This document shows positions 1 through 8,828 of a stretch of DNA of 45,567 nucleotides, in pieces. The position numbers were made by a program, and so were the translations under genes. The stretch comes from Paludibacteraceae bacterium. GTDB lineage: Bacteria > Bacteroidota > Bacteroidia > Bacteroidales > Paludibacteraceae. Numbering within the stretch: the stretch's first letter is position 1; the number at the start of each line of letters is the position of its first letter. Under the pieces are notes generated by a model. It did no database searches. It had not been told where the DNA came from and was given only the letters and a program-made list of their open reading frames with translations. The stretch lies in the NCBI GenBank assembly GCA_017527495.1, contig JAFXPY010000022.1, positions 1 to 45,567 of the forward strand, given 5' to 3'.

Positions 1-53
1 AAATTTTTTCAGCCCTGAGTCTCGGCTCACGCACCCGTGTGCCCCTCTCAAAA

Positions 54-92
54 GCGGGTGCAAAATTACTACATTTTTTAATACCAACCAAA
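54..92 (-). promoter_or_regulatory. Outward promoter for a gene left of the window
   Basis: On the minus strand a -7 box TAATTTTG (plus positions 61-68) has a TTTG -33 box 20 bp upstream (89-92), a canonical Bacteroidetes primary sigma promoter. Transcription would begin near position 55 and run off the left edge. The leader at 1-55 is GC-rich for this region and can form small hairpins (GCAC/GTGC and AGCC/GGCT). The gene it serves is outside the window. Confidence 0.7.
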
Positions 93-311
93 TATTTTTG
101 CAACTTTTTTATAAATAATTTTTAAATAACTTAAAATCAACCAAATACATTATGCTAAAATATGTAAATATCAACAAAAAACAGTTAAAATAAAGGAAAA
201 AGGAATTTTCATTGACTTTGTTTTTTACATTCTTTGCACACTTTTTTTCACGCGTTTGTGAAAAATTGTTGATTTTTGACGCAAAAAACAATCCTTAATC
301 AATGACTAATT

Positions 312-675
312 GTTATTAAAAGACATCTATAACGGGCAAGCGAGATGATATTGTGCGGCCATTTTCTATTAAAAGGCATTCCATTACGGGAAAAAGATGA
401 TTTGGATTTGTAAAAGGAGATTTTGATACCTTACTAAAGTTTCCTACATTGTTATGAGTTATAAACATAAGTTCTTAATCGCTCATCAACCGCGTTAGCG
501 GTTTCATATTAATAGAAAATTTATATACATTCCATCTCTCCCAACCGCGTTAGTGGTTTCATATTAAAATACTATGCAATAAATATGAACATTTGACAAT
601 GTGCAACCACTACGTGGTTGGAGTTGAGTTTGTATTCTTGATTATATCTATTAATATGCAACGGCTAATGCCGTA
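312..675. repeat. Palindrome cluster A (REP-like elements)
   Basis: This cluster contains six family members. Two direct copies, AACCGCGTTAGCGGTT (488-503) and AACCGCGTTAGTGGTT (543-558, whose change leaves a G-T pair), are 55 bp apart and each is followed by TTCATATTAA. Two reverse-orientation copies follow: CAACCACTACGTGGTTG (604-620) and ACGGCTAATGCCGT (661-674), the latter preceded by CTATTAATATGC. Two degenerate reverse members of the TTCCC type lie at about 312-345 and 367-402 (CTATTAAAAG followed by ATTCCATTACGGGAA). The section from 543 to 675 has the same internal layout as 42387-42516 in cluster C. The rest of 1-828 is AT-rich, with no coding signal. Confidence 0.85.
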
Positions 676-785
676 ATTTTAGTAAATGAGAAAGTTTAGT
701 CTCCTATTATATATAGGTGAATAGTCAAAAATAAAGAAAATGTGAGAAAATGATTTGTTGCGCAACAATTTAGGAAAAAGAAAAT

Positions 786-807
786 TGTGCGGCATATATG
801 CCGCACA
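786..807 (-). terminator. Terminator of the PNPOx-like gene
   Basis: A perfect 22-bp palindrome (arms TGTGCGGCATA and TATGCCGCACA) starts 21 bp past the stop codon at 829. On the minus strand it is followed by a T-rich run. A second short palindrome, TTGTTGCGCAACAA, lies at about 754-767. Confidence 0.75.
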
Positions 808-828
808 TTGAACTTTTTTAAACAATTC

Positions 829-1239
829 TTATTTTATTTTGTAGTGTTTTAGGATTGGCGGTGTGGGTTGAAGATTGTAATAGTCGAGTTCTATTATTTG
901 CATCTTGAAATATACCATTGCATCATAACTTGGATAGAGTCTTGAGAGTACGGCATTGTTGTCATATATCCATTTTTGAGTTTCTTCAGAAACATCAAAC
1001 TCTGCTTTTCCTACACATCTAACAGATATGTCTCCTTCCATGGCAAGGAGTTCAATATTCGGGTTTTGCTGCAATTGCTGATAAACTTGTTTTTTGGGGG
1101 AGGTGGCGAAATAGAGTACACTACCTTCTTGTTTCATGATCTGAAAAACTCTTATTTTGGGTTTATTTCCCTCACTTGTTGCAAAAGCGACATCTTTATG
1201 GCTCTGCAAAAATTCTAAAGCTGCTTGTATGTATTCCAT
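829..1239 (-). CDS. Pyridoxamine 5'-phosphate oxidase-like FMN-binding protein
   Basis: This 136-residue protein resembles the small single-domain split-barrel flavoproteins of the PNPOx-like superfamily. The N-terminal helix (residues 1-14) is followed by the typical strand pattern VAFATSEGNKPKIRVFQ, then LYFATSPKKQVYQQLQQNPNIEL and a C-terminal EL-type strand. Such proteins bind FMN or F420/heme in the cytoplasm and act as oxidoreductases of varied substrate; sequence alone does not give the substrate. It lies downstream of the nucleoside transporter gene, with a hairpin between them (1261-1286), so it probably has its own start of transcription. It has no signal peptide. The fold call is strong; the function is open. 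Confidence 0.8.
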   Translation of the reverse strand: MEYIQAALEFLQSHKDVAFATSEGNKPKIRVFQIMKQEGSVLYFATSPKKQVYQQLQQNPNIELLAMEGDISVRCVGKAEFDVSEETQKWIYDNNAVLSRLYPSYDAMVYFKMQIIELDYYNLQPTPPILKHYKIK

Positions 1240-1260
1240 ATATACCTTATATATATAATA

Positions 1261-1286
1261 GAGGCATGACTATTTTGCCATGCCTC
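1261..1286 (-). terminator. Hairpin between transporter and flavoprotein genes
   Basis: Arms GAGGCATG (1261-1268) and CATGCCTC (1279-1286) lie 20 bp past the transporter stop. The T-run is better on the plus strand (TTTGTATTGTTTGTT) than on the minus strand (TATTATATA), so termination on the minus strand is plausible but may be partial. Confidence 0.6.
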
Positions 1287-1305
1287 TTTGTATTGTTTGT
1301 TAAAA

Positions 1306-2673
1306 TTATTCTTTTACTTCTTTCATGGGTTTTGTTTGTGGGAAAACAATCCAGAACAGAATTGCTACAACAAGTGCAAATCCGGCAAAGATATACCATG
1401 CTGTTTGCCATCCTTCCCACGCTGTTTGGGCTGCTTGCTGAATTGCTTCGAGTTTATCTGCTGCAATATTTGCCCAATCAATTTTATCTGCTTCATTGCG
1501 TACTACGCCTAATTCTTCCCATTCAAATTTTGGTACTACCTTATTTACTATTGCTTGAGCAGACAGTGTTCCGATTGTTGCACCAAGTCCGTTGGTCATC
1601 ATCATAAATAGACCTTGCGCACTTGAACGCATTGACTCATCTGTTTCTTGATCGACATAGAGTGCACCTGATATATTGAAGAAGTCGAACGCAAAGCCAT
1701 ATACGATACAACTTAATATAAAGAGAATGACACCTGGAAAGCCGGGATTACCAAGTCCAAAAAATCCGAAACGGAACACCCATGCGAACATTGCCATAAG
1801 CATTACATTTTTTATACCGAATTTCTTCAAGAAGAAAGGAATAAACAAAATACATAATGCTTCACATATTTGCGATGTAGAAATCAATATGTTACTGTGC
1901 TGAACTCCAAAAGTCTCTGTCCAATCTTTAAAATACTCAAAACTTCCGAGAAATGGATTGGCATAGCCATTGGTTATTTGTAGCATCATGCCAAGCATCA
2001 TTGAGAACAAGAAGAATATAGCCATTTTTTTCTGTTTGAAAAGCGAGAAAGCTTCCAGTCCGAGTGCTTGTGCGAGAGTTTTATTTTCACCCCCATTTTC
2101 TTTTATCGGACAATTTGGCAATGTGAGCGAATAAGCTGCAAGGCAAAGACTTATTCCACCTGACACGGCAAATTGGTAAGCTGTTGATTGAAAACCGAGC
2201 AAATCAACGCACCACATAGTTACGATAAAGCCAACGGTTCCAAACACACGGATAGGCGGGAAATCTTTTACGGTGTCTAATCCATTTGATATCAAGCCAT
2301 TGAATGCAACAGAATTGCTCAATGCTATAGTTGGCATATAAAATGCCACACTTGCTGTGTATAGAGTGAATAGTGGTGCGAATTGTAATGCGTCACCTGC
2401 AGTTACTCCGTACCAACATGCAGCAATCATAAATATACCTGCAAGGGCATGACATAAACTGAGAACTTTTTGCGCCGGAATCCAGCGGTCTGCCACAATA
2501 CCCATAAGGGCAGGCATAAAGAGTGAAACGATACCTTGTACGGAATAGAACCATCCGATGTTGTCGCCTAACCCATGTGAACCAAGAAAACGTCCCATGC
2601 AGGTTAGATAAGCTCCCCAAGCAGCATACTCGAGGAAATTCATAATGATTAGTCTAATCTTAGTGTTGTTCAT
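1306..2673 (-). CDS. Nucleoside:H+ symporter (NupG/XapB-like MFS)
   Basis: The 455-residue product is an inner-membrane permease of the nucleoside:H+ symporter (NHS) branch of the major facilitator superfamily, at the usual length with about 12 membrane helices. Supporting features are the N-terminal NTKIRLIIMNFLEYAAWGAY segment, the following YLTCMGRFL, the MPALMGIVADRW loop after helix 2, and a central charged loop near residues 195-215. NHS members import purine and pyrimidine nucleosides using the proton gradient. The gene has its own canonical promoter (2741-2771), whose transcript starts with a terminator-like hairpin, so attenuation is possible. Substrate range cannot be read from sequence. 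Some Bacteroidetes members sit in sugar loci, but no catabolic genes are adjacent here. Confidence 0.85.
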   Translation of the reverse strand: MNNTKIRLIIMNFLEYAAWGAYLTCMGRFLGSHGLGDNIGWFYSVQGIVSLFMPALMGIVADRWIPAQKVLSLCHALAGIFMIAACWYGVTAGDALQFAPLFTLYTASVAFYMPTIALSNSVAFNGLISNGLDTVKDFPPIRVFGTVGFIVTMWCVDLLGFQSTAYQFAVSGGISLCLAAYSLTLPNCPIKENGGENKTLAQALGLEAFSLFKQKKMAIFFLFSMMLGMMLQITNGYANPFLGSFEYFKDWTETFGVQHSNILISTSQICEALCILFIPFFLKKFGIKNVMLMAMFAWVFRFGFFGLGNPGFPGVILFILSCIVYGFAFDFFNISGALYVDQETDESMRSSAQGLFMMMTNGLGATIGTLSAQAIVNKVVPKFEWEELGVVRNEADKIDWANIAADKLEAIQQAAQTAWEGWQTAWYIFAGFALVVAILFWIVFPQTKPMKEVKE

Positions 2674-2703
2674 GATGTTTTATGTTTTTTATGTTATTAT
2701 TCT

Positions 2704-2740
2704 AAAAAAATAGTCGGAAAAGCGATTCCATTTCCGACTA
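2704..2740 (-). terminator. Terminator-like hairpin at the 5' end of the transporter mRNA
   Basis: Arms TAGTCGGAAA (2711-2720) and TTTCCGACTA (2731-2740) form a 10-bp stem. On the minus strand the stem is followed directly by seven T residues, which is a complete intrinsic terminator. It can end transcripts of the upstream DUF2284 gene. It also lies immediately downstream of the -7 box at 2741-2748, so it would form the first nucleotides of the transporter transcript. Confidence 0.75.
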
Positions 2741-2771
2741 CAAAATTAAGCATTTTTTTTATATTATCAAA
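2741..2771 (-). promoter_or_regulatory. Promoter of the nucleoside transporter gene
   Basis: On the minus strand TAATTTTG (2741-2748) is preceded by TTTG (2768-2771) with 19 bp between, matching the Bacteroidetes -33/-7 consensus. It lies 68 bp upstream of the start codon. Confidence 0.65.
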
Positions 2772-2790
2772 ATTTGTTAATTTCCATTTT

Positions 2791-3339
2791 TCATTCAAAT
2801 AATGCACCGATAAGCATAAGATATGGTGGTAAGGTATTGTTTTTGCCCCATACGAGCGGCACATGAAACAGGTCCTGCGCTGTTTTGCTTAGGTCAAATC
2901 CGTATGCTTCAAGCGATGGTCTAACCTTATCAGGATGCCGACAAGGTTCTGACGTCAATCTGGCACAAGGTCTCTCACCGCATAAATCACAACCTCCGGC
3001 AAAACCAAAAGACAATCCCCCACTCTGTTTTTCCATTTGCAATAGTTCGTCTCTAAGCTGTTTTATATATGGGTGCATTATTTTTTGAGCAGAACTCAGC
3101 GGTAGATTTGCTTGTTTCGGAATTATTTGAATACCTATGATTTTGGCTGTTGCGTAGTCTTTAATTTTATCCACTACATCATATTCAAATGGCGGACAAC
3201 CATACCTACAACCATAATTTTTACATTCACAACATAACGACAAGAAGTAGTCACTCCGCCGATAATTGGCTATGTAATTTGCAACAGGGATTTGGGCTTT
3301 TAATCTGCGCGTTTGTATATTTATTGTTTCTTGAGACAT
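2791..3339 (-). CDS. DUF2284 cysteine-rich metal-binding protein
   Basis: This 182-residue protein has the pattern of DUF2284 predicted metal-binding proteins. An N-terminal cluster LCCECKNYGCRYGCPPF (about residues 35-51) and a C-terminal cluster CDLCGERPCARLTSEPCRHP (about 117-136) together supply ten or more cysteines plus a histidine, consistent with one or two iron-sulfur clusters. There is no signal peptide, so it is probably cytoplasmic. The biochemical role of the family is not established. The gene is divergent from the AraC regulator with 108 bp between them, and each has its own -7 box. It ends at a strong terminator (2704-2740). Confidence 0.8.
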   Translation of the reverse strand: MSQETINIQTRRLKAQIPVANYIANYRRSDYFLSLCCECKNYGCRYGCPPFEYDVVDKIKDYATAKIIGIQIIPKQANLPLSSAQKIMHPYIKQLRDELLQMEKQSGGLSFGFAGGCDLCGERPCARLTSEPCRHPDKVRPSLEAYGFDLSKTAQDLFHVPLVWGKNNTLPPYLMLIGALFE

Positions 3340-3355
3340 TTATAACATTTTTTTG

Positions 3356-3363
3356 CAAAGATA
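3356..3363 (-). promoter_or_regulatory. -7 box of the DUF2284 gene
   Basis: CAAAGATA on the plus strand reads TATCTTTG on the minus strand, 16 bp upstream of the ATG. A clear -33 TTTG at the right spacing is not seen. Confidence 0.55.
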
Positions 3364-3395
3364 CAACATTTTGTGAAATTTTTAAAACAAATTGC

Positions 3396-3426
3396 TTGCG
3401 TATATTTGACAATTTGATTACTTTTG
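3396..3426 (+). promoter_or_regulatory. Promoter of the AraC-family regulator
   Basis: The -7 box TACTTTTG (3419-3426) has TTG (3396-3398) about 20 bp upstream. The start codon follows 21 bp after the box. Confidence 0.6.
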
Positions 3427-3447
3427 CCCACATTATTCTGAAAAAAC

Positions 3448-4305
3448 ATGTTCTATCAAATCATCAAACCATCAAAATCACTGCATAAACACATTAATCG
3501 CTATGTGTTTGTAAGAGCCGAAGGTTCTACTGACACGATGCAAGCTCCAAGCGACGATCCAAGGTTCATCAATGGCAAACATGTTCAGCCGCTTTTGCCC
3601 AATTACGGCAGTATGATTTGTGTGCGCAATGCTATAGTGAAAATAGCCGATATAATAGCAGATGGAGTATTTCTTTTAGGTGCTAATCAAACAACCATCA
3701 CCCTTACCACGATGAGCGGATGGTTTGAGGGTCTGTTGATTGACTTTGAACCAGGAGGTATGCATGCTCTGTTTGGCATTGATATGCAGCAACTTTGTGG
3801 TAAAGTAAGGAATAACATACAATGTAAATTAGATTTAAATACCATTGAAAAGATCTTTAAAGAGACGCCTGATGCTGAAAATATAGCACTAAAATTAGAC
3901 ATAGCCTTCGGTAATTTATTATCACCTCAAGACGACATCAATTATTCTCGAATATGCAAGGTTGTTTCGGCTTGTGATTCCAGCAATGGTGATATTTCTG
4001 CCACTGAGATGGCCCAAACAGCATGCTTGAGCGAACGTCAATTTTTGAGAATTTTCAAGCAATATGTTGGTATTTCGCCAAAACAATTTATTCGTCTTCG
4101 TCGTTTTCACAGCACACTACAAGACATGCAGCAACAAGCGGCCAAAGGGGAAAAAATTGATTTACTCAGCACAATTCTCAATCATGGTTATTATGATTTA
4201 AGTCATGCTGCTTTAGAATTTCAGCAAATGGGCTGTCTCTCTCCAAGTCATTTCCGCATGCTTGGAATTCCATTGACTGACGATTTTTCAATCTTTTTTG
4301 CATAA
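3448..4305 (+). CDS. AraC/XylS-family transcriptional regulator
   Basis: The 285-residue protein has a C-terminal double helix-turn-helix (about residues 180-270) with the AraC signature LSERQFLRIFKQYVGISPKQFIRLRRF and a second helix pair ending in the FRMLGIP region. The N-terminal half resembles the DUF6597-type sensor found in Bacteroidetes AraC proteins (start YQIIKPSKSLHKHINRYVFV). It is a cytoplasmic DNA-binding protein; its ligand is unknown. It lies 70 bp upstream of a TonB-dependent receptor gene on the same strand, which makes that receptor a plausible target, but this is inferred only from position. It is divergent from the DUF2284 gene. Confidence 0.88.
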   Translation: MFYQIIKPSKSLHKHINRYVFVRAEGSTDTMQAPSDDPRFINGKHVQPLLPNYGSMICVRNAIVKIADIIADGVFLLGANQTTITLTTMSGWFEGLLIDFEPGGMHALFGIDMQQLCGKVRNNIQCKLDLNTIEKIFKETPDAENIALKLDIAFGNLLSPQDDINYSRICKVVSACDSSNGDISATEMAQTACLSERQFLRIFKQYVGISPKQFIRLRRFHSTLQDMQQQAAKGEKIDLLSTILNHGYYDLSHAALEFQQMGCLSPSHFRMLGIPLTDDFSIFFA

Positions 4306-4342
4306 TGTCCGATTTTTCATAGTGCATACAATCTAAATGTTT

Positions 4343-4350
4343 TAATTTTG
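4343..4350 (+). promoter_or_regulatory. -7 box of the TonB-dependent receptor gene
   Basis: TAATTTTG lies 25 bp upstream of the start codon. Its presence suggests the receptor can be transcribed separately from the AraC gene. Confidence 0.55.
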
Positions 4351-4375
4351 CAGCAAACAAAAACGAATAGACACT

Positions 4376-6853
4376 ATGAAACATTATTTACTCACAGCAA
4401 TGCTAATTGTCAGTAGCATCATTACTGCAAAAACAATAACAGGCAAAGTTATAGACCAAAATGGCGAGGTTATTCCATTTGCCACTATTTCAGTTTTAGA
4501 CCAGGACTCTATCATTCTCACAGGTGCAATAACTGATGAGAATGGCATATACAAAGTTGAGTTCAACGACAATAACTATATACTTCAGGCTTCATTTGTG
4601 GGTTATACCACAGTATTTGGAGGACCGGATTTTACGCTCAAAGAAGAAACTGAACAATTATCTGAGGTAGAAGTTAAAGCCAAGCGTCCTCTTATTGAAC
4701 GTCAGTTCGACAAATTGGTTGTCAATGTTAGTCAATCGCCACTTTCAGCAGGCTCAAACGGGAATGACATCTTGCGTCGTGCTCCGGGTGTACGTATTGA
4801 CAAAGACGGGAATATCACTGTTAATGGGAAATCAGTAGAGATTTACATTGACGGCAAACCTTCTTACATGAACGGTCAGCAACTAAAAGCCATGCTTGAC
4901 GGAACTGACGGAAATACGATTGAAAAAATTGAAATCATCAGTAACCCATCAGCCAAATATGATGCAAGCGGGCAAGGAGGAATAATAAATATCAAAATCA
5001 AAAGCAACATGATGCAAGGCCTTAATGGCACGCTTTCAGCCGCTTATGGGGGTATGTACTTCAGCGATATTCAGAAATGGTTGCAAATGGACATGGTGTC
5101 GCTCAATCTCAATTATCGAAGTAAATACACATACACCTTCGGACAATTAACACAAGTCTATGCAAGCGGTGATCAAACTCTTGAAACAGGTCGCACCCTT
5201 CCAGCTACTGCATTGGCAAACGAAATCAGCAACTATTCCTATTCAGGCTATTCCACTGCATTTCAATATTATATGCTACGTGCCGGAAATGATTGGTATA
5301 TTGATTCGCTCAACACACTTGGTTTTATATTGCAAATTCCGTATGTTGATATTAAAATGAATTTGGACTCAAAAAGAAATTATGCCTACTCAATTCAAGG
5401 TGCCGACACAATAGAAAAAAGTATAACAACAACTAATACACATATCAAAACTCCTCAATATTCAGCCAACTTAAATTATACACACACCTTTTCAGAAAGT
5501 CTTGAACGTGAAATTACAACCAACATTGACTACAATCGCTATACAACAAACAATAGTAATCAACAAAAAACAGATTATCTTACTCATTCTTTGGAATTGG
5601 ACATAGCTTCAAAACAGCAGGTTGATATTTATAGCGGTAAGATTGATTTTCAAACAAAATTTTGGCACACAGGCTTACTTGAGTGTGGAATCAAATATGC
5701 AATCTCTTCTACCGACAACAACATGAAAACAGACTCCACACTCAACGGCCTATATATTAGCCGGACTCCGTCAGACTTCAAATATCAAGAACACGTGGCT
5801 GCAGCATATATTACAGCCGCAAAACAGTTTGGTGAGCATTGGTCAGTAAAGTTTGGGATTAGGACAGAATACACATATAGTCATGGGGATTGGCGAAGTG
5901 CTGACTCCGTTACAACAAAATCGTATATTGATCCATTTCCAACAGCATACATAAGTTATACGAGTAAGCCTATGGGCAACAAACTTCAACAACCTATTGG
6001 CGTTGGAATTAGTTACAGCCGGTGTATTAAACGTCCTAACTATTTCATGCTCAACCCATTTATAACCTATTTAGATGCATACGCATTGCAGGTGGGAAAT
6101 ACTGATTTATCGCCTGAATTCAACAACGATGTTGAAATGCAGTTTTCATGGACTCAGCATCTCAATGCCACTCTGAATTTCTCTCACACACAAGATATGT
6201 TTTCTCAAAGAATCACTGTTTTGCCAAATGGCATTGGAGAAATGAAATGGGTTAATTTCGGCACCTGCACCACTTATGGCGGGAATATCTCACTGACCGA
6301 ACTGCCTATAGTTCCTAAATTTGTAACGACAGCAGACGGCTCACTCAGCAGACAAGGTGCATGGGTGGCACTAACTGTCAATGTCGGTTGCTACCACTCG
6401 CAAAACAAATCGTATGAAAAAAACTCTGATGGTAAGCCAAGTTTCAACGTAGGCAGTACCTACGGATATGCAGGTGGAACATTATCTGCCTATTTACCAA
6501 AAGATTGGACACTTAGTTCTGATTTCAATTGGACATCACCGATGACTATTGGTTATAACCATCAAAGCAGCAATTACTATATGAGTATCGGCATAAGAAA
6601 AATGCTAATGCAACATGGGTTGATTTTCAATCTGAATGTACAAGATGTTTTGCGCTCAATGGTATTCAAAAGCGTAGATTTAGGCAATGCAGAGGGGTAT
6701 AAAAGCTGGTCTCACTCCACTCTACGCCACCAAAGAGTTGTGCTTTCTATTACTTGGATGTTTGGCCAGCAACAACAATACAAGCACCGCCGTGTTGGAG
6801 AATTAGACGAATCATCACGCCTTGGTGGTAACGAAGGTATTGGTGCAAAATAG
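4376..6853 (+). CDS. Outer-membrane TonB-dependent receptor with carboxypeptidase-regulatory-like domain
   Basis: The 825-residue protein begins with a signal peptide (MKHYLLTAMLIVSSIITA). A carboxypeptidase-regulatory-like beta domain follows at about residues 19-95 (TGKVIDQNGEVIPFATISV), then a plug-like domain at about 115-210 (NDILRRAPGVRIDKDGNITVNG and IEKIEIISNPSAKYDASGQGGIINIKIK). The rest is a beta-barrel of the outer-membrane protein beta-barrel family 3 type, rich in alternating aromatic strands. These proteins sit in the outer membrane and import ligands with TonB/ExbBD energy. No SusD partner is adjacent, so glycan uptake of the SusCD type is not indicated and the ligand is unknown. 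It follows the AraC regulator and ends at a bidirectional terminator. Confidence 0.87.
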   Translation: MKHYLLTAMLIVSSIITAKTITGKVIDQNGEVIPFATISVLDQDSIILTGAITDENGIYKVEFNDNNYILQASFVGYTTVFGGPDFTLKEETEQLSEVEVKAKRPLIERQFDKLVVNVSQSPLSAGSNGNDILRRAPGVRIDKDGNITVNGKSVEIYIDGKPSYMNGQQLKAMLDGTDGNTIEKIEIISNPSAKYDASGQGGIINIKIKSNMMQGLNGTLSAAYGGMYFSDIQKWLQMDMVSLNLNYRSKYTYTFGQLTQVYASGDQTLETGRTLPATALANEISNYSYSGYSTAFQYYMLRAGNDWYIDSLNTLGFILQIPYVDIKMNLDSKRNYAYSIQGADTIEKSITTTNTHIKTPQYSANLNYTHTFSESLEREITTNIDYNRYTTNNSNQQKTDYLTHSLELDIASKQQVDIYSGKIDFQTKFWHTGLLECGIKYAISSTDNNMKTDSTLNGLYISRTPSDFKYQEHVAAAYITAAKQFGEHWSVKFGIRTEYTYSHGDWRSADSVTTKSYIDPFPTAYISYTSKPMGNKLQQPIGVGISYSRCIKRPNYFMLNPFITYLDAYALQVGNTDLSPEFNNDVEMQFSWTQHLNATLNFSHTQDMFSQRITVLPNGIGEMKWVNFGTCTTYGGNISLTELPIVPKFVTTADGSLSRQGAWVALTVNVGCYHSQNKSYEKNSDGKPSFNVGSTYGYAGGTLSAYLPKDWTLSSDFNWTSPMTIGYNHQSSNYYMSIGIRKMLMQHGLIFNLNVQDVLRSMVFKSVDLGNAEGYKSWSHSTLRHQRVVLSITWMFGQQQQYKHRRVGELDESSRLGGNEGIGAK

Positions 6854-6866
6854 AAGTTAATACAAT

Positions 6867-6908
6867 AAAACAAAGCTCTATACCTGCTTAGATATAGAGC
6901 TTTGTTTT
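6867..6908. terminator. Bidirectional terminator between convergent genes
   Basis: A 16-bp arm (AAAACAAAGCTCTAT followed by the loop ACCTGCTTAG) pairs with ATATAGAGCTTTGTTTT. A and T runs on opposite sides allow termination in both directions, serving the receptor gene (+) and dnaJ (-). Confidence 0.85.
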
Positions 6909-6924
6909 ATGTGTTACCACGGAT

Positions 6925-8088
6925 TTATCTGAAAAGATTTTTGAAATTGTCGAAAATACTTTTCTTAGAGCTTTCTGTTGGTTTTGTACCATCGGCTTCA
7001 CGCAATTTCTCCATCAAATCGCGCTCTTCTTTGTTGAGGTGCTCAGGAATATAAACACTCACATTGATGAGCAAATCACCTGTTCCATAGCCGTGCAGTT
7101 CGGGCAGTCCTTTCCCGCGCAATCTAAGTATTTTACCCGGCTGCGTTCCTGCCGGAATTTTGATATTTACTTTTCCGTTCAGTGTTGGAACTTCCACATC
7201 ACCTCCGAGTGTTGCCGTTGGAACAGAGAGCAATAGATTGTGAATTAAATCGCGACCGTCACGAATGAAATCCGGGTGCTCCTCTTCTTCAATCAAAACG
7301 AGAAGATCTCCATTTATTCCTCCACGAGGAGCAGCATTACCTTTTCCGCTCATTTGAAGTTGCATACCTTCAGCGACACCCGCAGGGATATTAAGAGTTA
7401 CAATCTCCTCTCCTTTTACAACTCCTTCACCACCACATTCTTTACATTTGTTCTTGATAATTTCGCCTTCACCGTGGCAATCCGGACAAGGCATTTGAGT
7501 TTGCATCTGTCCGAGAATTGTTCGTTGAGTACGAATTATCACACCTCGTCCTTTACATGTCGGACATGTTTCAGTCCCTGAATTGCCCTCAGCTCCGGTG
7601 CCGTGGCAATGCTGGCAAGGAACATACTTTTTGATTTTTACTTTTTTCTCAGTGCCTGTCAGAATTTCATTTAGTGTAAGTTTCACTCTGATACGCATAT
7701 CAGAACCACGACGCATAGGGCGTCGTCCTCCGGCACTTGTTCCGCCAAAGAAAGAAGAGAATCCGCCACCATCGCCAAACAAATCTCCGCCAAATAGGTC
7801 TGACAAGTGCGACATTATGTCGTTCAAGTCCATACCTCCTGCCGAGAATCCTCCTGCCCCTTGAGGACCAGAGAAACCAAATTGGTCGTACATCTTACGT
7901 TTTTGAGGGTCGCTCAGAACCTCATACGCTTCTGCCGCCTCTTTGAATTTTTCTTCAGCTTCTTTATTGCCGGGATTTTTGTCGGGGTGGTACTGAATGG
8001 CTTTTTTTCTATATGCCTTTTTTATCTCTTCTGCAGAGGCATCTTTTGCCACTTCAAGCACTTCATAGTAATCTCTTTTTTCTGCCAT
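6925..8088 (-). CDS. dnaJ: Chaperone protein DnaJ
   Basis: This is the Hsp40 co-chaperone that stimulates DnaK ATPase and delivers unfolded clients. The 387-residue length is normal. The order is: J domain (1-70) with HPD at residues 34-36; Gly/Phe-rich linker (about 75-130); zinc-binding domain with four CxxCxGxG repeats ([32 protein letters not shown], about 157-228); and the C-terminal client-binding domains. All key residues are present. It lies 12 bp downstream of grpE on the same strand and is presumably cotranscribed with it; dnaK is not in the window. No HrcA/CIRCE operator was seen upstream of grpE. Confidence 0.97.
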   Translation of the reverse strand: MAEKRDYYEVLEVAKDASAEEIKKAYRKKAIQYHPDKNPGNKEAEEKFKEAAEAYEVLSDPQKRKMYDQFGFSGPQGAGGFSAGGMDLNDIMSHLSDLFGGDLFGDGGGFSSFFGGTSAGGRRPMRRGSDMRIRVKLTLNEILTGTEKKVKIKKYVPCQHCHGTGAEGNSGTETCPTCKGRGVIIRTQRTILGQMQTQMPCPDCHGEGEIIKNKCKECGGEGVVKGEEIVTLNIPAGVAEGMQLQMSGKGNAAPRGGINGDLLVLIEEEEHPDFIRDGRDLIHNLLLSVPTATLGGDVEVPTLNGKVNIKIPAGTQPGKILRLRGKGLPELHGYGTGDLLINVSVYIPEHLNKEERDLMEKLREADGTKPTESSKKSIFDNFKNLFR

Positions 8089-8100
8089 AACAATTTTATA

Positions 8101-8667
8101 TTATTGTCCTACAGCCACTTGCGCATGGCGTAAGACTTTATCATTTCTTGTGTAACCTTTTTTCACGCAGTCAAGCACCTTACCCTTTTGTTCTTCACTT
8201 GGTGCAGGAATCATTGCTATTGCTTCATGCAAATCAACATCAAAAACCTGATCGGCTGTATCAATTGATTTGACACCATATTTTTCAAGATAAGCACCCA
8301 CCTTATTATATATAAGTTCTACCCCTTCGCGTAGAGCTTTAATATCATCAGATGCTTGAATTGCATTCATTGCACGTTCAAAATCATCAACAAGAGGGAG
8401 AAACTCTTTTAGCATATCATCTTGTGTTGCGTCTTTAAGATTGAGTTTTTCTTGCGAAGTACGACGACGATAGTTGTCAAACTCTGCCATCATTCGCAAA
8501 TTTTTGTCTTTCAAATCTGCTACTTGATTCTCTAATTCAGCAATTTTCTTTTCTGCCTCAACCTGTTCATCCGTAACATTTTGCTCGTTGAGCTCTTCCT
8601 CCGCTTGACCTTCAACACGTTCATTCTCAGGCTGCTGTTCGTCAATCAATTCTTTTTCGTCTTCCAT
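8101..8667 (-). CDS. grpE: Nucleotide exchange factor GrpE
   Basis: The 188-residue protein has an acidic, low-complexity N-terminus (EDEKELIDEQQPENERVEGQ), then a long coiled coil (about residues 40-85) containing LRMMAEFDNYRRRTSQEK, the GrpE hallmark. The C-terminal beta wing ends in VKKGYTRNDKVLRHAQVAVG. GrpE releases ADP from DnaK during the chaperone cycle in the cytoplasm. It is first of the grpE-dnaJ pair, with 12 bp between the two. The 161-bp gap to the divergent gene at 8829 must contain its promoter, but I see no perfect -7 box. Confidence 0.96.
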   Translation of the reverse strand: MEDEKELIDEQQPENERVEGQAEEELNEQNVTDEQVEAEKKIAELENQVADLKDKNLRMMAEFDNYRRRTSQEKLNLKDATQDDMLKEFLPLVDDFERAMNAIQASDDIKALREGVELIYNKVGAYLEKYGVKSIDTADQVFDVDLHEAIAMIPAPSEEQKGKVLDCVKKGYTRNDKVLRHAQVAVGQ

Positions 8668-8828
8668 TTTATATATTATTTTATAATTTTGCTTTTTTTA
8701 TAGCAAATACTTTGCCAAGTATGTAAATACTGACAATTTGGCAGATTTTTATTTTTTTTGACTTTTATATTGTGCAACACATATTCTATGGTATAATATT
8801 TGTTAAACAAAACTAAAAATAGAAACTT

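Noticed and set aside
1-55. TPP (THI-box) riboswitch in the left-edge leader
   Set aside because: GGGTGC and GCCGAGA recall the core, but the expected ACCC pairing partner does not follow.
109-291. Open frame of 60 codons on the minus strand near the left edge
   Set aside because: It runs into the left-edge promoter region and its composition is that of AT-rich non-coding DNA.
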